A stretch of 64,000 bases of DNA from Rhodococcus sp. 1163. Its GTDB lineage: Bacteria > Actinomycetota > Actinomycetes > Mycobacteriales > Mycobacteriaceae. Location of the stretch: assembly GCF_002091985.1 (NCBI RefSeq), contig NZ_MKKX01000028.1, positions 115,743-179,742 on the forward strand. The letters are read 5' to 3'. The position numbers were made by a program, and so were the translations under genes. Shown piece after piece: positions 21,385-32,694 of the stretch (position 1 is its first letter; the number at the start of each line of letters is the position of its first letter). The notes beneath the pieces are model-generated. The model saw only the letters and a program-made list of their open reading frames with translations, made no database searches and was not told where the DNA came from.

Positions 21385-22943
21385 GACCGGTCTCCGGACG
21401 GGATGCGAGCGAGGAGCACCGAACCGTAGGTGAGAGCGGTCGTTACCTCCCCGCGGTGACGCTTGACGACCTGGGTGACCAATGCTAGTCCGAGTCCACG
21501 GGAATCGGCCTTCGTCGAATAGCCGCGAGTCATCGCGGTACGCAACGTTTCCGGTGACATTCCAGGGCCGCTGTCGGCCACACGAACGATGAGAACATCA
21601 TCGGAGTCACGGACCGTCACTTCGACCCACGGTTGTTCGGATTCTTTCGAGGCATCGATCGCATTGTCTATCAGATTTCCCACCACGGTCACCAATTCAC
21701 GCGGAGTCAGCACGCCCACGGGTCCGAGCGCAGTGTCCTCGGTGACGGTCAGTTCCACGCCCTGTTCGCCGGCCTGGCTCATCTTGCCGAGCAGCAGTGC
21801 CGCCAGCGCGGGTTCCTGCACGGATGCCATCAATCGGTCGATCAGATGCTGTGACAACTCCAGGTCTGCAGTTGCGAACTCGACAGCTTCCTCGGAGCGG
21901 CCGAGTTCGATCATGGTGATGACCGTGTGCAGACGGTTCGCCGATTCATGGGCCTGCGACCGGAGTGATTCGGCGAAGCTGCGGACCGAATCGAGTTCGC
22001 CCATGATGTTCTGCAGTTCGGTGCGGTCACGGATGCTGAGGACCTGGCCGAGCCGAGTGCCCTCCCACATCACCGGATCCTGGTTGACGAACAGGACTCT
22101 CGAATCGGTGAGATGAAGTTCGCCGCGGACGATTCCGGTGTCCATCGACTGCATCGACTGCATCGACTCCGGCAGCGAGGCCCGCGTCACCGGCCCATCC
22201 GAGAGGTCGAGAAGTCGACGCGCTTCGTCGTTGACGAGTTCGGCACTTTCACCCTCGCCGAACACCACCAGTCCTTCCCCGATCGAATGCAGCACGGCAT
22301 CGTGATGGCCGTACATGGTGCGCAACTGCGCAGGCGCCATTCCCAGGGTCTGCCGTCGGAGACGTCGACCGAGAAGCACGGATCCTGCTGCAGCGGCAGC
22401 GAATCCCGCAAGTACGACGGCGAAGATCATGGGTAGACCACGAACGAACTGTTCGCTGATCTTCGCGCGGGTGACGCCTGCCGATACGAGACCGACGATA
22501 TTTCCGGACGTGTCGATGACCGGGGTGACCGCACGGATCGACGGACCGAGCGACCCGACGTACGTCTCGGTGATGGTCTCACCGCGCAGCGCGTCATCGA
22601 TGTTGCCGCTGAACGGTTTACCGATCAGGTCGACGGTCGTGTGCGTGAATCTGGTGCGGTTCGGTGCCATGACGACGATGAAGTCGACGCCGGTGATCTT
22701 GCGGATACGTTCGGTTTCGGGTTGCAAGCGAGCCGTCGGATTTTCGGAGGCAATAGCCAACGGCGTCGACGGTTCGTTGGCGATGGCGGCGGCCACCGCG
22801 ACGACTACCCGGGATGTCGCTTCGTCACTGTTGGAGCGTTCGTTCAGGACGGTGAGGATGCCGCCTGCGGCGACCACGACAGCGATGACCGCCAGCTGCA
22901 ACAGCAATACCTGCCCTGCCACGCTCGTCGGACGCTTGGCCAT
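21381..22943 (-). CDS. Sensor histidine kinase of the DcuS/CitA family
   Basis: 520 residues. One N-terminal membrane helix (about residues 10-32), an extracytoplasmic PAS-like sensor (about 35-175; RIRKITGVDFIVVM, GETITETYVGSLG), a second helix near 175-195, a cytoplasmic PAS domain, then a kinase core with RSQAHESANRLHTV as the His region and an ATPase domain (NLIDNAIDA, ADSGPGM, SRGLGLALV). CitA/DcuS sensors bind citrate or C4-dicarboxylates outside the cell. A short in-frame run MQSMQSMD comes from a 9-base tandem repeat near 22142-22168, in the linker after the PAS domain. Divergent from dctA. Confidence 0.92.
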   Translation of the reverse strand: MAKRPTSVAGQVLLLQLAVIAVVVAAGGILTVLNERSNSDEATSRVVVAVAAAIANEPSTPLAIASENPTARLQPETERIRKITGVDFIVVMAPNRTRFTHTTVDLIGKPFSGNIDDALRGETITETYVGSLGPSIRAVTPVIDTSGNIVGLVSAGVTRAKISEQFVRGLPMIFAVVLAGFAAAAAGSVLLGRRLRRQTLGMAPAQLRTMYGHHDAVLHSIGEGLVVFGEGESAELVNDEARRLLDLSDGPVTRASLPESMQSMQSMDTGIVRGELHLTDSRVLFVNQDPVMWEGTRLGQVLSIRDRTELQNIMGELDSVRSFAESLRSQAHESANRLHTVITMIELGRSEEAVEFATADLELSQHLIDRLMASVQEPALAALLLGKMSQAGEQGVELTVTEDTALGPVGVLTPRELVTVVGNLIDNAIDASKESEQPWVEVTVRDSDDVLIVRVADSGPGMSPETLRTAMTRGYSTKADSRGLGLALVTQVVKRHRGEVTTALTYGSVLLARIPSGDRS

Positions 22944-23037
22944 GTCATGTCACCTCGAAGAAATAGTAGAACCGTGAACAGAATGAACGTATTGGTGACT
23001 GTGGCCTCGATCTGCACCAGCATCGTTCCCTAGCGCG

Positions 23038-23055
23038 GCGTGATCCACCTCACGC
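23038..23055. promoter_or_regulatory. CRP/GlxR-like operator in front of dctA
   Basis: GCGTGA-TCCACC-TCACGC, a perfect 6-base dyad with 6-base spacer that matches the core of the CRP/GlxR consensus (TGTGA-N6-TCACA) except at the outer T/A. It lies 38 bases before the dctA start in the divergent region, a good position for cAMP-dependent carbon control. Confidence 0.5.
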
Positions 23056-23092
23056 TGCACAAGTCGCAGATATAGCCGCAGAGGACGTACCA

Positions 23093-24490
23093 ATGACTAC
23101 CAGCATCGATGCTGACACAAGCCAGACCCCGCCGCCCAAGCCCAAGGTGAAGCGGGACAAGACCCATTGGCTGTACATCGCCGTGATCATCGCAGTGGTC
23201 GCCGGCGTCATCGTCGGTCTGCTGTGGAAGGAAGTCGGCGTCGACCTGGCGGTGCTCGGCACATTGTTCGTCAGTTTGATCAAGATGATGATCAGCCCGG
23301 TCATCTTCTGCACCATCGTCCTCGGCATCGGATCGGTGCGAGCCGCAGCCAGTGTCGGCAAGGTCGGCGGACTGGCGCTTGCCTACTTCCTCACTATGTC
23401 GACCATCGCCCTCGGGATCGGCATGGTCGTCGGCAACCTCATCCAGCCAGGCAGCGGCCTCAACATCCCGGCCAGTGGCGCAGGCGACAAGTACGCGGCC
23501 ACCGCGGAGGGCGCGGGCGGCACGATGGACTTCATCGCCGGCATCATTCCGGAGACGCTCCTGTCCTCGCTGACCGAAGGCTCGGTGCTGCAGACTCTGT
23601 TCGTAGCAATCCTCGTCGGCTTCGCGCTGCAAGCGATGGGTAAGCAGGGCGAAGGCATCCTCAAGGGAATCGGCGCAGTGCAGAAACTCGTCTTCCGCAT
23701 ACTGACGATGATCCTGTGGCTCGCTCCGATCGGCGCCTTCGGTGCCATCGCAGGCGTCGTCGGCGCGACCGGATTCGACGCCGTCATCCAGCTCGGCACC
23801 CTGATGTTGGCGTTCTACATCACCTGCGCCATCTTCGTCTTCGGCTTCCTCGGCCTGATTCTTCGCTTCGTCGCAGGCTTCTCGATCTTCAAGCTGGTCA
23901 AATACCTGGCTCGTGAATACCTGCTCATCGTCGCGACCAGCTCCTCCGAGTCGGCCCTGCCGCGGCTGATCGCCAAGATGGAGCATGTCGGTGTCGAGCG
24001 CACCACCGTCGGAATCGTTGTCCCGACCGGATACTCGTTCAACCTGGACGGCACCGCCATCTACCTGACGATGGCGTCGATCTTCATCGCCGACGCCATG
24101 AACCTGCCGCTGTCGATCCCTGAGCAGTTCTCGTTGCTGCTCTTCATGATCATCGCCAGCAAGGGTGCCGCAGGCGTCTCCGGTGCCGGTCTCGCCACGC
24201 TCGCCGGCGGCCTGCAGAGTCACCGCCCCGAGTTGCTCGACGGCATCGGCCTCATCGTCGGAATCGACCGCTTCATGTCCGAAGCTCGTGCAGTGACCAA
24301 CTTCTCCGGCAACGCCGTCGCCACCCTGCTGGTGGGCACGTGGACCAAGACGATCGACGCATCCCGCGTCAAAACAGTTCTCGACGGCAACTTGCCGTTC
24401 GACGAGACCACCATGGTCGACGATCACCTCCCGGAGGACGACAAGCGCGTAGAGCGCGTCGAACTCGAGAAGGACTCGGCCAGGGTCTGA
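23093..24490 (+). CDS. dctA: C4-dicarboxylate:cation symporter (DAACS family)
   Basis: 465-residue secondary transporter. Recognised by SLIKMMISPVIFCTIVLGI, the serine-rich ATSSSESALPRLI hairpin, VPTGYSFNLDGTAIYLT and the SKGAAGVSGAGLATLA motif, all hallmarks of DctA/GltP proteins; length and hydrophobic segments fit eight helices. Imports succinate, fumarate and malate with Na+ or H+. Divergent from the DcuS/DcuR-like pair, with a CRP-like operator upstream and an intrinsic terminator downstream, so it appears to be a monocistronic unit under two-component and catabolite control. Confidence 0.95.
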   Translation: MTTSIDADTSQTPPPKPKVKRDKTHWLYIAVIIAVVAGVIVGLLWKEVGVDLAVLGTLFVSLIKMMISPVIFCTIVLGIGSVRAAASVGKVGGLALAYFLTMSTIALGIGMVVGNLIQPGSGLNIPASGAGDKYAATAEGAGGTMDFIAGIIPETLLSSLTEGSVLQTLFVAILVGFALQAMGKQGEGILKGIGAVQKLVFRILTMILWLAPIGAFGAIAGVVGATGFDAVIQLGTLMLAFYITCAIFVFGFLGLILRFVAGFSIFKLVKYLAREYLLIVATSSSESALPRLIAKMEHVGVERTTVGIVVPTGYSFNLDGTAIYLTMASIFIADAMNLPLSIPEQFSLLLFMIIASKGAAGVSGAGLATLAGGLQSHRPELLDGIGLIVGIDRFMSEARAVTNFSGNAVATLLVGTWTKTIDASRVKTVLDGNLPFDETTMVDDHLPEDDKRVERVELEKDSARV

Positions 24491-24536
24491 TACCTGCCGG
24501 GCGCCGCGCACCCCCCGTCGCCCGGTTCGGAAATGA

Positions 24537-24570
24537 AGAGAACGACCCTCACCGAGGGTCGTTCTCTTTT
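24537..24570 (+). terminator. Intrinsic terminator of dctA
   Basis: AGAGAACGACCCTC-ACC-GAGGGTCGTTCTCTTTT: 14-base arms, a 3-base loop and a T tract, 46 bases behind the dctA stop. Confidence 0.9.
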
Positions 24571-24619
24571 CATATGGTCGGTTCCCCTTCCCGCGATAAC
24601 CACAGGTAAGTTCTTCGGC

Positions 24620-25126
<507 letters not shown>

Positions 25127-25144
25127 ACACGGTCAATGCTGATG

Positions 25145-25178
25145 TCGAGCCTCGTTCACCCTGGTGCGCGAGGCTCGA
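25145..25178 (+). terminator. Hairpin between gpx and the DUF2334 gene
   Basis: TCGAGCCTCG and CGAGGCTCGA form perfect 10-base arms with a 14-base loop, without a T tract. It follows the peroxidase gene and ends 3 bases before the ATG at 25182, so it could be a terminator or could cover the translation start of the next gene. Confidence 0.5.
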
Positions 25179-25181
25179 GTC

Positions 25182-25880
25182 ATGTCTGGAGCGCTGATCG
25201 TTTCGGTAAGTGGAATCAGAGACGACACCCGCGACTACGCTGCGGAATTCGCCCGTGAACTCGACTCGCGATCGGTACCACTCTCGTTGCTCGTCGCGCC
25301 CCGGTTGAAGGACAAATACCGGTTGGCGAAGGATTCGGCTACCCAGCAATGGCTTCGGGGCCGTCGCGACGATGGGGATGCCATCGTCCTGCACGGCTAC
25401 GATCAGGCAGCAACCAAGCGTCGCCGCGCCGAGTTCGCCGCCCTGCCGCGGCACGAGGCCCGGCTGCGGCTCATGGCTGCCGATCGAGTCATGGAAGAGA
25501 CCGGCTTGCGGACAAGGGTTTTCGCGCCGCCCCGATGGCTCGCCTCGCCTGGCGCAGTATCGGCGTTGCCGGATGCCGGATTTCGAATGATCGCCGGTAT
25601 CAATGCAATTCGAGACCTGGAAACGGGTACCGCCGAGCGGGGGCGAGTTCTCGGCATCGGGGAGGGCATGAAGGCCGAACCGTGGTGGTGCAGGGCGCTC
25701 GTGATCGGTGCGGGCCGCGCAGCTCGACGTGACGGCCTGGTGCGATTGGCCGTCAGCGCTCAGCAACTCGGGTGTAGCGGGCCGCGCCGGGCGATGCTCG
25801 ACGCGATCGACCTCGCGCTCTACAGCGGGGCGGTGCCTGGCGTTTACGAGCACGTCCGGACAGTTCGCCGAGCCGCGTAG
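25182..25880 (+). CDS. DUF2334 polysaccharide-deacetylase-like protein
   Basis: 232 residues. SGIRDDTRDYAAEFARELDSR at the start and VLHGYDQAA with FAPPRWLASPGAV in the middle follow the DUF2334 pattern, a circularly related branch of the NodB carbohydrate esterases. Metal-binding candidates are the Asp pair near the N-terminus and His in LHGYD. Substrate unknown. ATG 25182 is used; a GTG at 25164 lies within the upstream hairpin. No Shine-Dalgarno sequence is obvious for either. Confidence 0.75.
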   Translation: MSGALIVSVSGIRDDTRDYAAEFARELDSRSVPLSLLVAPRLKDKYRLAKDSATQQWLRGRRDDGDAIVLHGYDQAATKRRRAEFAALPRHEARLRLMAADRVMEETGLRTRVFAPPRWLASPGAVSALPDAGFRMIAGINAIRDLETGTAERGRVLGIGEGMKAEPWWCRALVIGAGRAARRDGLVRLAVSAQQLGCSGPRRAMLDAIDLALYSGAVPGVYEHVRTVRRAA

Positions 25881-25969
25881 CCGTCAGCGGTGTATCCCTT
25901 GGGTGTAACGGACAATTCGGTTCGCGGGATGTAACCTCCGACTGTGCAACCGACTTCGCAGGTGGCGAC

Positions 25970-26635
25970 ATGAAACGACTTCTTCTCGTAGCGATCGGCA
26001 TCATGGCCCTGGTGGCGTGCGGGAATTCCGATGACGGAAATGCGACGGCCGCCCCGGAATCCTCGGCCGCACCGAAATCGTCGGCGGCCCCGGGGCAGCA
26101 GAATGTGCCGCAGACCTTCGTGCCCTCGCCTGGGTCTCTCCCGCCCATTGTCGCGGATCGCCCGCCCGGCGAGAGAACAGAAGTGGTTCCGCGCGCCGAG
26201 GCTGCCCCAGCTACGCGTACGCCCGGCCCCGAGTATCCCGTCTGCTTGGATCTTGCCTCGCCGACAGTGACCGATGCTCTCGCCTCACTGCCGCAGTACT
26301 TCGACGGCGTTGCGTGGGTGGCAACGGAGATCGGTGACCCATGTGCGTCGTTCACCTGGGTCCGCGCCGATACTTCCGGCGGTACCGCCAGCTCGCCGGT
26401 GCAGGTGTTGTTCTTCGCCGACGGCGACTACCTCGGCACCGGAACGTCCGAGCCGTACGGGTTCACGTTCGTCGACTCGCAGTCCGCCGACACCATCACC
26501 GTCGGGTACCGCTGGCCCGTAGGTGACGATGCCAACGCCAACCCGACGGGCGGTCCCGCATTGATCCGCTACCAGTGGGATGGGTCCTCGGTGACGATGC
26601 TGGACGCGCTCCCCGTCGAGGTGACGGGGTCCTAG
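25970..26635 (+). CDS. LppP/LprE-like secreted lipoprotein
   Basis: 221 residues. MKRLLLVAIGIMALVACG is a lipoprotein signal peptide with the lipobox LVAC; it is followed by an Ala/Ser/Pro-rich linker and a C-terminal domain with two Cys (YPVCLDL and GDPCASF) that may form a disulfide. The C-terminal half resembles the LppP/LprE lipoproteins of mycolate actinobacteria, whose role is unclear. The end overlaps the convergent MBL-fold gene by 4 bases. Confidence 0.75.
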   Translation: MKRLLLVAIGIMALVACGNSDDGNATAAPESSAAPKSSAAPGQQNVPQTFVPSPGSLPPIVADRPPGERTEVVPRAEAAPATRTPGPEYPVCLDLASPTVTDALASLPQYFDGVAWVATEIGDPCASFTWVRADTSGGTASSPVQVLFFADGDYLGTGTSEPYGFTFVDSQSADTITVGYRWPVGDDANANPTGGPALIRYQWDGSSVTMLDALPVEVTGS

Positions 26636-27276
26636 AGCTCGATCGAACCTTCCTCCGGGAACGTCCGGAATTCGGTGTTCTCGTCGGCCAACTCCTTGTA
26701 GCGCCCGTAGTAGATCCCGCGCGCCTGCTCGGCGATGATGGCCTGGTGGATCGGGAAGGCCGTGCGGGGCGCGACTGCGCGTAGGAAGTCGACGGTTTCG
26801 GAGAGCTTCATCCACGGTGCCGCGGCGGGAAGCGCGAGAATGTCCACCTTCTGTTCGGGGACGAACAGTGAATCGCCGGGATGCAACAACTGGGACGGAT
26901 GTTGGGGAGTTCCGAGGAGATAACCGGTGTTGTCGATCACCGGCAGGTCCGGGTGAATCACCGCATGAGTGCCGCCGACTCCGGTCACCTGGATGCCGCC
27001 GACCCCGAACACATCCCCCGGGTGCGTCGCCGTCCAGCGGTCGCCGAGCTGCGACGCCGTCATCGGGTCCGCATAGAGCGCTGCCCGCGGATTGCCCTGC
27101 ACCAATGCCGGCAGACGCTCGAGGTCCACGTGATCAGGGTGCTGGTGAGTGATCAGGATGGCGTCGAGATCGGTGATGCCGTCGAATCCGTGGGAAAAGT
27201 TGCCGGGGTCGAAGAGGACGGTCGTTCCGTTCAGTTCGACGAGGAGGCAGGAATGTCCGAAGTGAGTCAGCCGCAT
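26632..27276 (-). CDS. MBL-fold metal-dependent hydrolase
   Basis: 214 residues of the UlaG-like group of metallo-beta-lactamase-fold proteins. THFGHSCLLVE at the N-terminus, DAILITHQHPDHVD as the HxHxDH metal motif, and GGTHAVIHPDLP with GDSLF further on provide the other ligands. Usually cytosolic; the substrate in this subgroup is seldom known. ATG 27276 is directly preceded by an in-frame GTG. Divergent from purS, so the 87-base gap must hold both promoters. Confidence 0.85.
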   Translation of the reverse strand: MRLTHFGHSCLLVELNGTTVLFDPGNFSHGFDGITDLDAILITHQHPDHVDLERLPALVQGNPRAALYADPMTASQLGDRWTATHPGDVFGVGGIQVTGVGGTHAVIHPDLPVIDNTGYLLGTPQHPSQLLHPGDSLFVPEQKVDILALPAAAPWMKLSETVDFLRAVAPRTAFPIHQAIIAEQARGIYYGRYKELADENTEFRTFPEEGSIEL

Positions 27277-27320
27277 CACCCCACAGTAAACGCAGTGTCA
27301 TGCACACGGCAGTGCCTGCG

Positions 27321-27326
27321 TAGACT
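27321..27326 (+). promoter_or_regulatory. Candidate -10 element for purSQ
   Basis: TAGACT, 38 bases before the purS GTG. The same hexamer is found ahead of purL (30369-30374) and purF (35537-35542). GAGGAG at 27351-27356 is a good ribosome-binding site. Confidence 0.45.
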
Positions 27327-27363
27327 CTCACCTGCCGGTACCTATATCTCGAGGAGCTCTCAC

Positions 27364-27600
27364 GTGGCCCGTGTTGTTGTCGACGTCATGCCCAAGACCG
27401 AAATTCTCGACCCGCAGGGTCAGGCCATCACAGGCGCTCTGGGGCGTCTCGGGATCGCAGGTGTCTCCGATGTGCGTCAGGGCAAGCGTTTCGAGCTCGA
27501 GGTCGACGACAGTGTCGACGACGCCGAGCTGGAAAAGATCGCCGAATCGCTGCTCGCGAACACGGTCATAGAGGACTGGAAAGTGACCCGTCTCGCATGA
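27364..27600 (+). CDS. purS: Phosphoribosylformylglycinamidine synthase subunit PurS
   Basis: 78 residues, the small subunit that bridges PurQ and PurL in the three-part FGAM synthase. [19 protein letters not shown] and [13 protein letters not shown] are diagnostic. GTG 27364 with GAGGAG 8 bases upstream fixes the start; the open frame extends much further back without coding features. The stop overlaps the purQ start (ATGA). The separate purL gene is about 2.8 kb downstream. Confidence 0.95.
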   Translation: MARVVVDVMPKTEILDPQGQAITGALGRLGIAGVSDVRQGKRFELEVDDSVDDAELEKIAESLLANTVIEDWKVTRLA

Positions 27601-28274
27601 GCACTCGCATCGGTGTCATCACCTTTCCAGGAACTCTCGACGACGTCGACGCCTCCCGTGCGGTCACGTTGGCAGGCGGCGAGGCCGTCAGCTTGTGGCA
27701 CGCGGACGCCGACCTGAAGAACGTCGACGCGGTCGTCGTTCCGGGCGGCTTCTCCTACGGTGACTATCTGCGCGCCGGCGCCATCGCCCGGTTCGCACCC
27801 GTCATGGAATCCGTCGTCAAGGCAGCAGAAGGCGGCATGCCCGTCCTCGGTATCTGCAACGGCTTTCAGATTCTCTGCGAGGCCGGGCTGCTGCCGGGCG
27901 CTCTGACGCGTAACGAGGATCTGCACTTCGTGTGCCGCGACCAGTGGCTGAAGGTGGAGAACAGCAACACCGCATGGTCCTCGCGCTACGAGTCCGGCGC
28001 CGAGATCCTCATCCCCGTCAAGAACGCCGAAGGTCGATTCCAGGCCTCCGAAGAGGTTCTCGACGAGCTCGAGGGTGAAGGCCGGGTCGTGTTCCGCTAC
28101 AGCGGTTCCAACCCCAACGGTTCGCAACGCGCAATCGCCGGCATCTCCTCGGCCAACGGTCGCATCGTCGGACTCATGCCGCATCCCGAGCACGCCACCG
28201 AGCCCCTCACGGGCCCGAGCGACGACGGTCTCGGCATCTTCTACTCGGCGCTCGACGCGATCGTCTCTGCGTAG
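27597..28274 (+). CDS. purQ: Phosphoribosylformylglycinamidine synthase glutaminase subunit PurQ
   Basis: 225 residues, class I glutamine amidotransferase. The nucleophile Cys is in [10 protein letters not shown]; the His/Glu pair is in [17 protein letters not shown]-like N-terminus ([14 protein letters not shown]) and [15 protein letters not shown] are typical of PurQ. Supplies ammonia to PurL through PurS. Translationally coupled to purS. Confidence 0.97.
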   Translation: MSTRIGVITFPGTLDDVDASRAVTLAGGEAVSLWHADADLKNVDAVVVPGGFSYGDYLRAGAIARFAPVMESVVKAAEGGMPVLGICNGFQILCEAGLLPGALTRNEDLHFVCRDQWLKVENSNTAWSSRYESGAEILIPVKNAEGRFQASEEVLDELEGEGRVVFRYSGSNPNGSQRAIAGISSANGRIVGLMPHPEHATEPLTGPSDDGLGIFYSALDAIVSA

Positions 28275-28303
28275 TTGTCGGTGGCCCGGGTTAATCTCCG
28301 GGC

Positions 28304-28654
28304 ATGACTCTGACGCCAGCGATGATCACGTTCGATTCTTCGGACCCCGGCCCCCTCGCGCGGTGGTGGGCCGAGCAGACCGACGGCCGCATCGACGAGG
28401 AGAACGACGGCTGGTTCTACACCGTCGTTCTGCCGTCGGTGCCGTACCGCCTCGCTTTCCAGAAGGTCGATGACCCGACGCCCGGCAAAAATCGGATCCA
28501 CCTGGATCTGACGACGTCCGACCTTTCGGGTGAGCGGTCTCGGCTGGTGTCGTCGGGTGCATCCGAGGTGGACGAGCACACGATGGGCGACTTCACGTGG
28601 GTGACCTTGGCCGATCCCGACGGCAACGTGTTCTGCATTTCGGGAGCGCACTAG
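28304..28654 (+). CDS. VOC-superfamily (glyoxalase/bleomycin-resistance-like) protein
   Basis: 116 residues with the beta-alpha-beta-beta-beta VOC layout: [16 protein letters not shown] at the start, [10 protein letters not shown] in the middle and [14 protein letters not shown] at the end, the last being the usual metal-binding Glu/Asp strand. The enzymatic role is unknown. Lies between purQ and the M18 peptidase, an arrangement that resembles Rv0800-Rv0801 in mycobacteria as I recall it. Confidence 0.85.
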   Translation: MTLTPAMITFDSSDPGPLARWWAEQTDGRIDEENDGWFYTVVLPSVPYRLAFQKVDDPTPGKNRIHLDLTTSDLSGERSRLVSSGASEVDEHTMGDFTWVTLADPDGNVFCISGAH

Positions 28655-28742
28655 CCTTCACGGTCCGCGAGGTACCGGTCTTCGAAACCAGGTTGGGAAC
28701 GCCTCTCGATCTCTCGATCTGTTCGACGCAGCAGCTGACACA

Positions 28743-30056
28743 ATGGATCCCATGTCGTCTCATGCGTCCGCTGCCGGTCTGTGCAACTTCGTCGACGTCT
28801 CGCCGTCGCCCTTCCACGTGTGTCGAACAGTGGCGGTGCGATTGGAGGAGGTCGGCTTCGTCCGGGTCGAAGAGACCGCAGCGTGGCCGACCGCGGCAGG
28901 CAGGTACTACCTGATCCGCGGCGGTTCGCTGGTGGCGTGGAGCACCGAGAGCAACCCTCGTGATTCTGGTCGTTCCGCAGGCTCCACTCCCGGCCGGTTC
29001 CGCATCGTCGGCGGCCACACCGACAGCCCCAACCTGCGGGTCAAACAGCATCCGGACCTCGAGTCGGCAGGCTGGCAGATGGTCGGTCTCGAACCGTACG
29101 GCGGCGCCTGGCTCAACTCCTGGCTCGACCGCGACCTCGGGATCACCGGCCGCCTCAGCGTCCGTGACGGCAACGGACTACGGGAAGTGCTCGTCAAGGT
29201 CGACGAACCCATCCTGCGCGTACCGCAGTTGGCGATCCACCTGTCCGAGGACCGCAAGGGCGTCACCCTCGATCCGCAGCGCCACGTCAACGCGATCTGG
29301 GGGATCGGACGCTCACCACGGTCCTTTCTCTCCTACGTCGCCGAACGCGAGGGCGTGGATCCGTCTGCGGTGCTCGGCTGGGAACTCATGACGCACGACC
29401 TGGCGCCGAGCGCAGTCGTCGGCGTCGAGAACGAGTTGGTCAGCGCTCCTCGTCTGGACAACCAGGCGACGTGCTACGCCGGAACTCAGGCTTTGATTGC
29501 GGCAGTGGAGAATCCGACCGCTGCGACTCCGGTGTTGGCCCTCTTCGATCACGAGGAAGTCGGCAGCATGTCGGACCGCGGCGCCTTCTCCGATCTGCTG
29601 AGCACCGTGTTGGAGCGAATCGTGCTCGGACGCGGCGGCGGACGCGAGGAGTTCTTGCAGGCGATGGCCGGATCTATCTGTGCCTCAGGCGATATGGCGC
29701 ACGCGACGCACCCGAACTACCCGGATCGACACGAGCCCGCGCACCGCATCGAACTCGGCGGCGGACCGGTGCTCAAGGTCAACCAGAACCTCCGGTACGC
29801 AACCGATTCCGCGGGCGCCGGTGCTTTCGCGTTGGCCTGCGATCAGGCAGGGGTGCGAATGCAGCGCTACGTTCACCGCGCCGATCTGCCGTGCGGATCG
29901 ACCATCGGACCGATCACCGCCTCGCGCACGGGGATCTCCACCGTCGACGTCGGGGCGGCGCAGTTGGCGATGCACAGCTCTCGGGAGCTGATGGGCGCGT
30001 CCGACGTCGCCGCGTACTCCGCCGCACTCGCTGCCTTCCTCGCTCCGGCTCAGTAA
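28743..30056 (+). CDS. M18-family aminopeptidase
   Basis: 437 residues, cytosolic zinc aminopeptidase (aspartyl aminopeptidase family; called pepC or apeB in related genomes). Metal-site motifs are [27 protein letters not shown] with the catalytic Glu pair, and the C-terminal [20 protein letters not shown] near the N-terminus is also family-typical. The start could be ATG 28743 or ATG 28752; neither has a clear ribosome-binding site. Confidence 0.93.
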   Translation: MDPMSSHASAAGLCNFVDVSPSPFHVCRTVAVRLEEVGFVRVEETAAWPTAAGRYYLIRGGSLVAWSTESNPRDSGRSAGSTPGRFRIVGGHTDSPNLRVKQHPDLESAGWQMVGLEPYGGAWLNSWLDRDLGITGRLSVRDGNGLREVLVKVDEPILRVPQLAIHLSEDRKGVTLDPQRHVNAIWGIGRSPRSFLSYVAEREGVDPSAVLGWELMTHDLAPSAVVGVENELVSAPRLDNQATCYAGTQALIAAVENPTAATPVLALFDHEEVGSMSDRGAFSDLLSTVLERIVLGRGGGREEFLQAMAGSICASGDMAHATHPNYPDRHEPAHRIELGGGPVLKVNQNLRYATDSAGAGAFALACDQAGVRMQRYVHRADLPCGSTIGPITASRTGISTVDVGAAQLAMHSSRELMGASDVAAYSAALAAFLAPAQ

Positions 30057-30062
30057 GCGAAC

Positions 30063-30128
30063 ACCTTTTTTCTGAAGTAGACCGCCGCGCTGATCGGCTA
30101 GCGCGGGGGTCTACTTCGGAAAAAGGGT
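30063..30128. terminator. Long imperfect inverted repeat behind the M18 gene
   Basis: 21-base arms (30063-30083 and 30108-30128) with two mismatches, containing a shorter inner CCGCGCT/AGCGCGG stem. T-rich on the left arm and A-rich on the right, so it can terminate transcription from either side. It follows the M18 stop by 6 bases. Confidence 0.75.
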
Positions 30129-30413
30129 GCGCGCTCACAGGCGCACGCACGCCGCGAGCTGTGGAGTCGATCACTTCCGCGAAGAAACACACGACGGCCT
30201 TGCAGGGGGTATTCACACCCTTGACCACCTGCTGGGGCGTCAGGACCCCGATTCGTTCAAATCGTTCTCGGTGAGCGGTATGTCCACCAGGTCGTGCTCG
30301 CGCGCTGATGTCGGCCTGGCTCGCTACCGGGCGAGGGACGAGGATTCGGGCATGTCGGCCCCGCCCGATAGACTTCAGCTGGCATTTCGCTCCAAGAAGG
30401 GACCCCACTCCTC
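30129..30413 (+). promoter_or_regulatory. purL upstream region, 285 bases without a gene
   Basis: No convincing coding frame. Contains GTGCGC-N8-GCGCAC (30127-30146), a GGGT/ACCC mini-hairpin near 30197-30210, and a candidate -10 element TAGACT at 30369-30374, which would give a leader of about 35 bases. The purL ribosome-binding site is AAGAAGGGA just before 30403. No known purine riboswitch was recognised. Confidence 0.4.
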
Positions 30414-32690
<2,277 letters not shown>

Positions 32691-32694
32691 GGCC

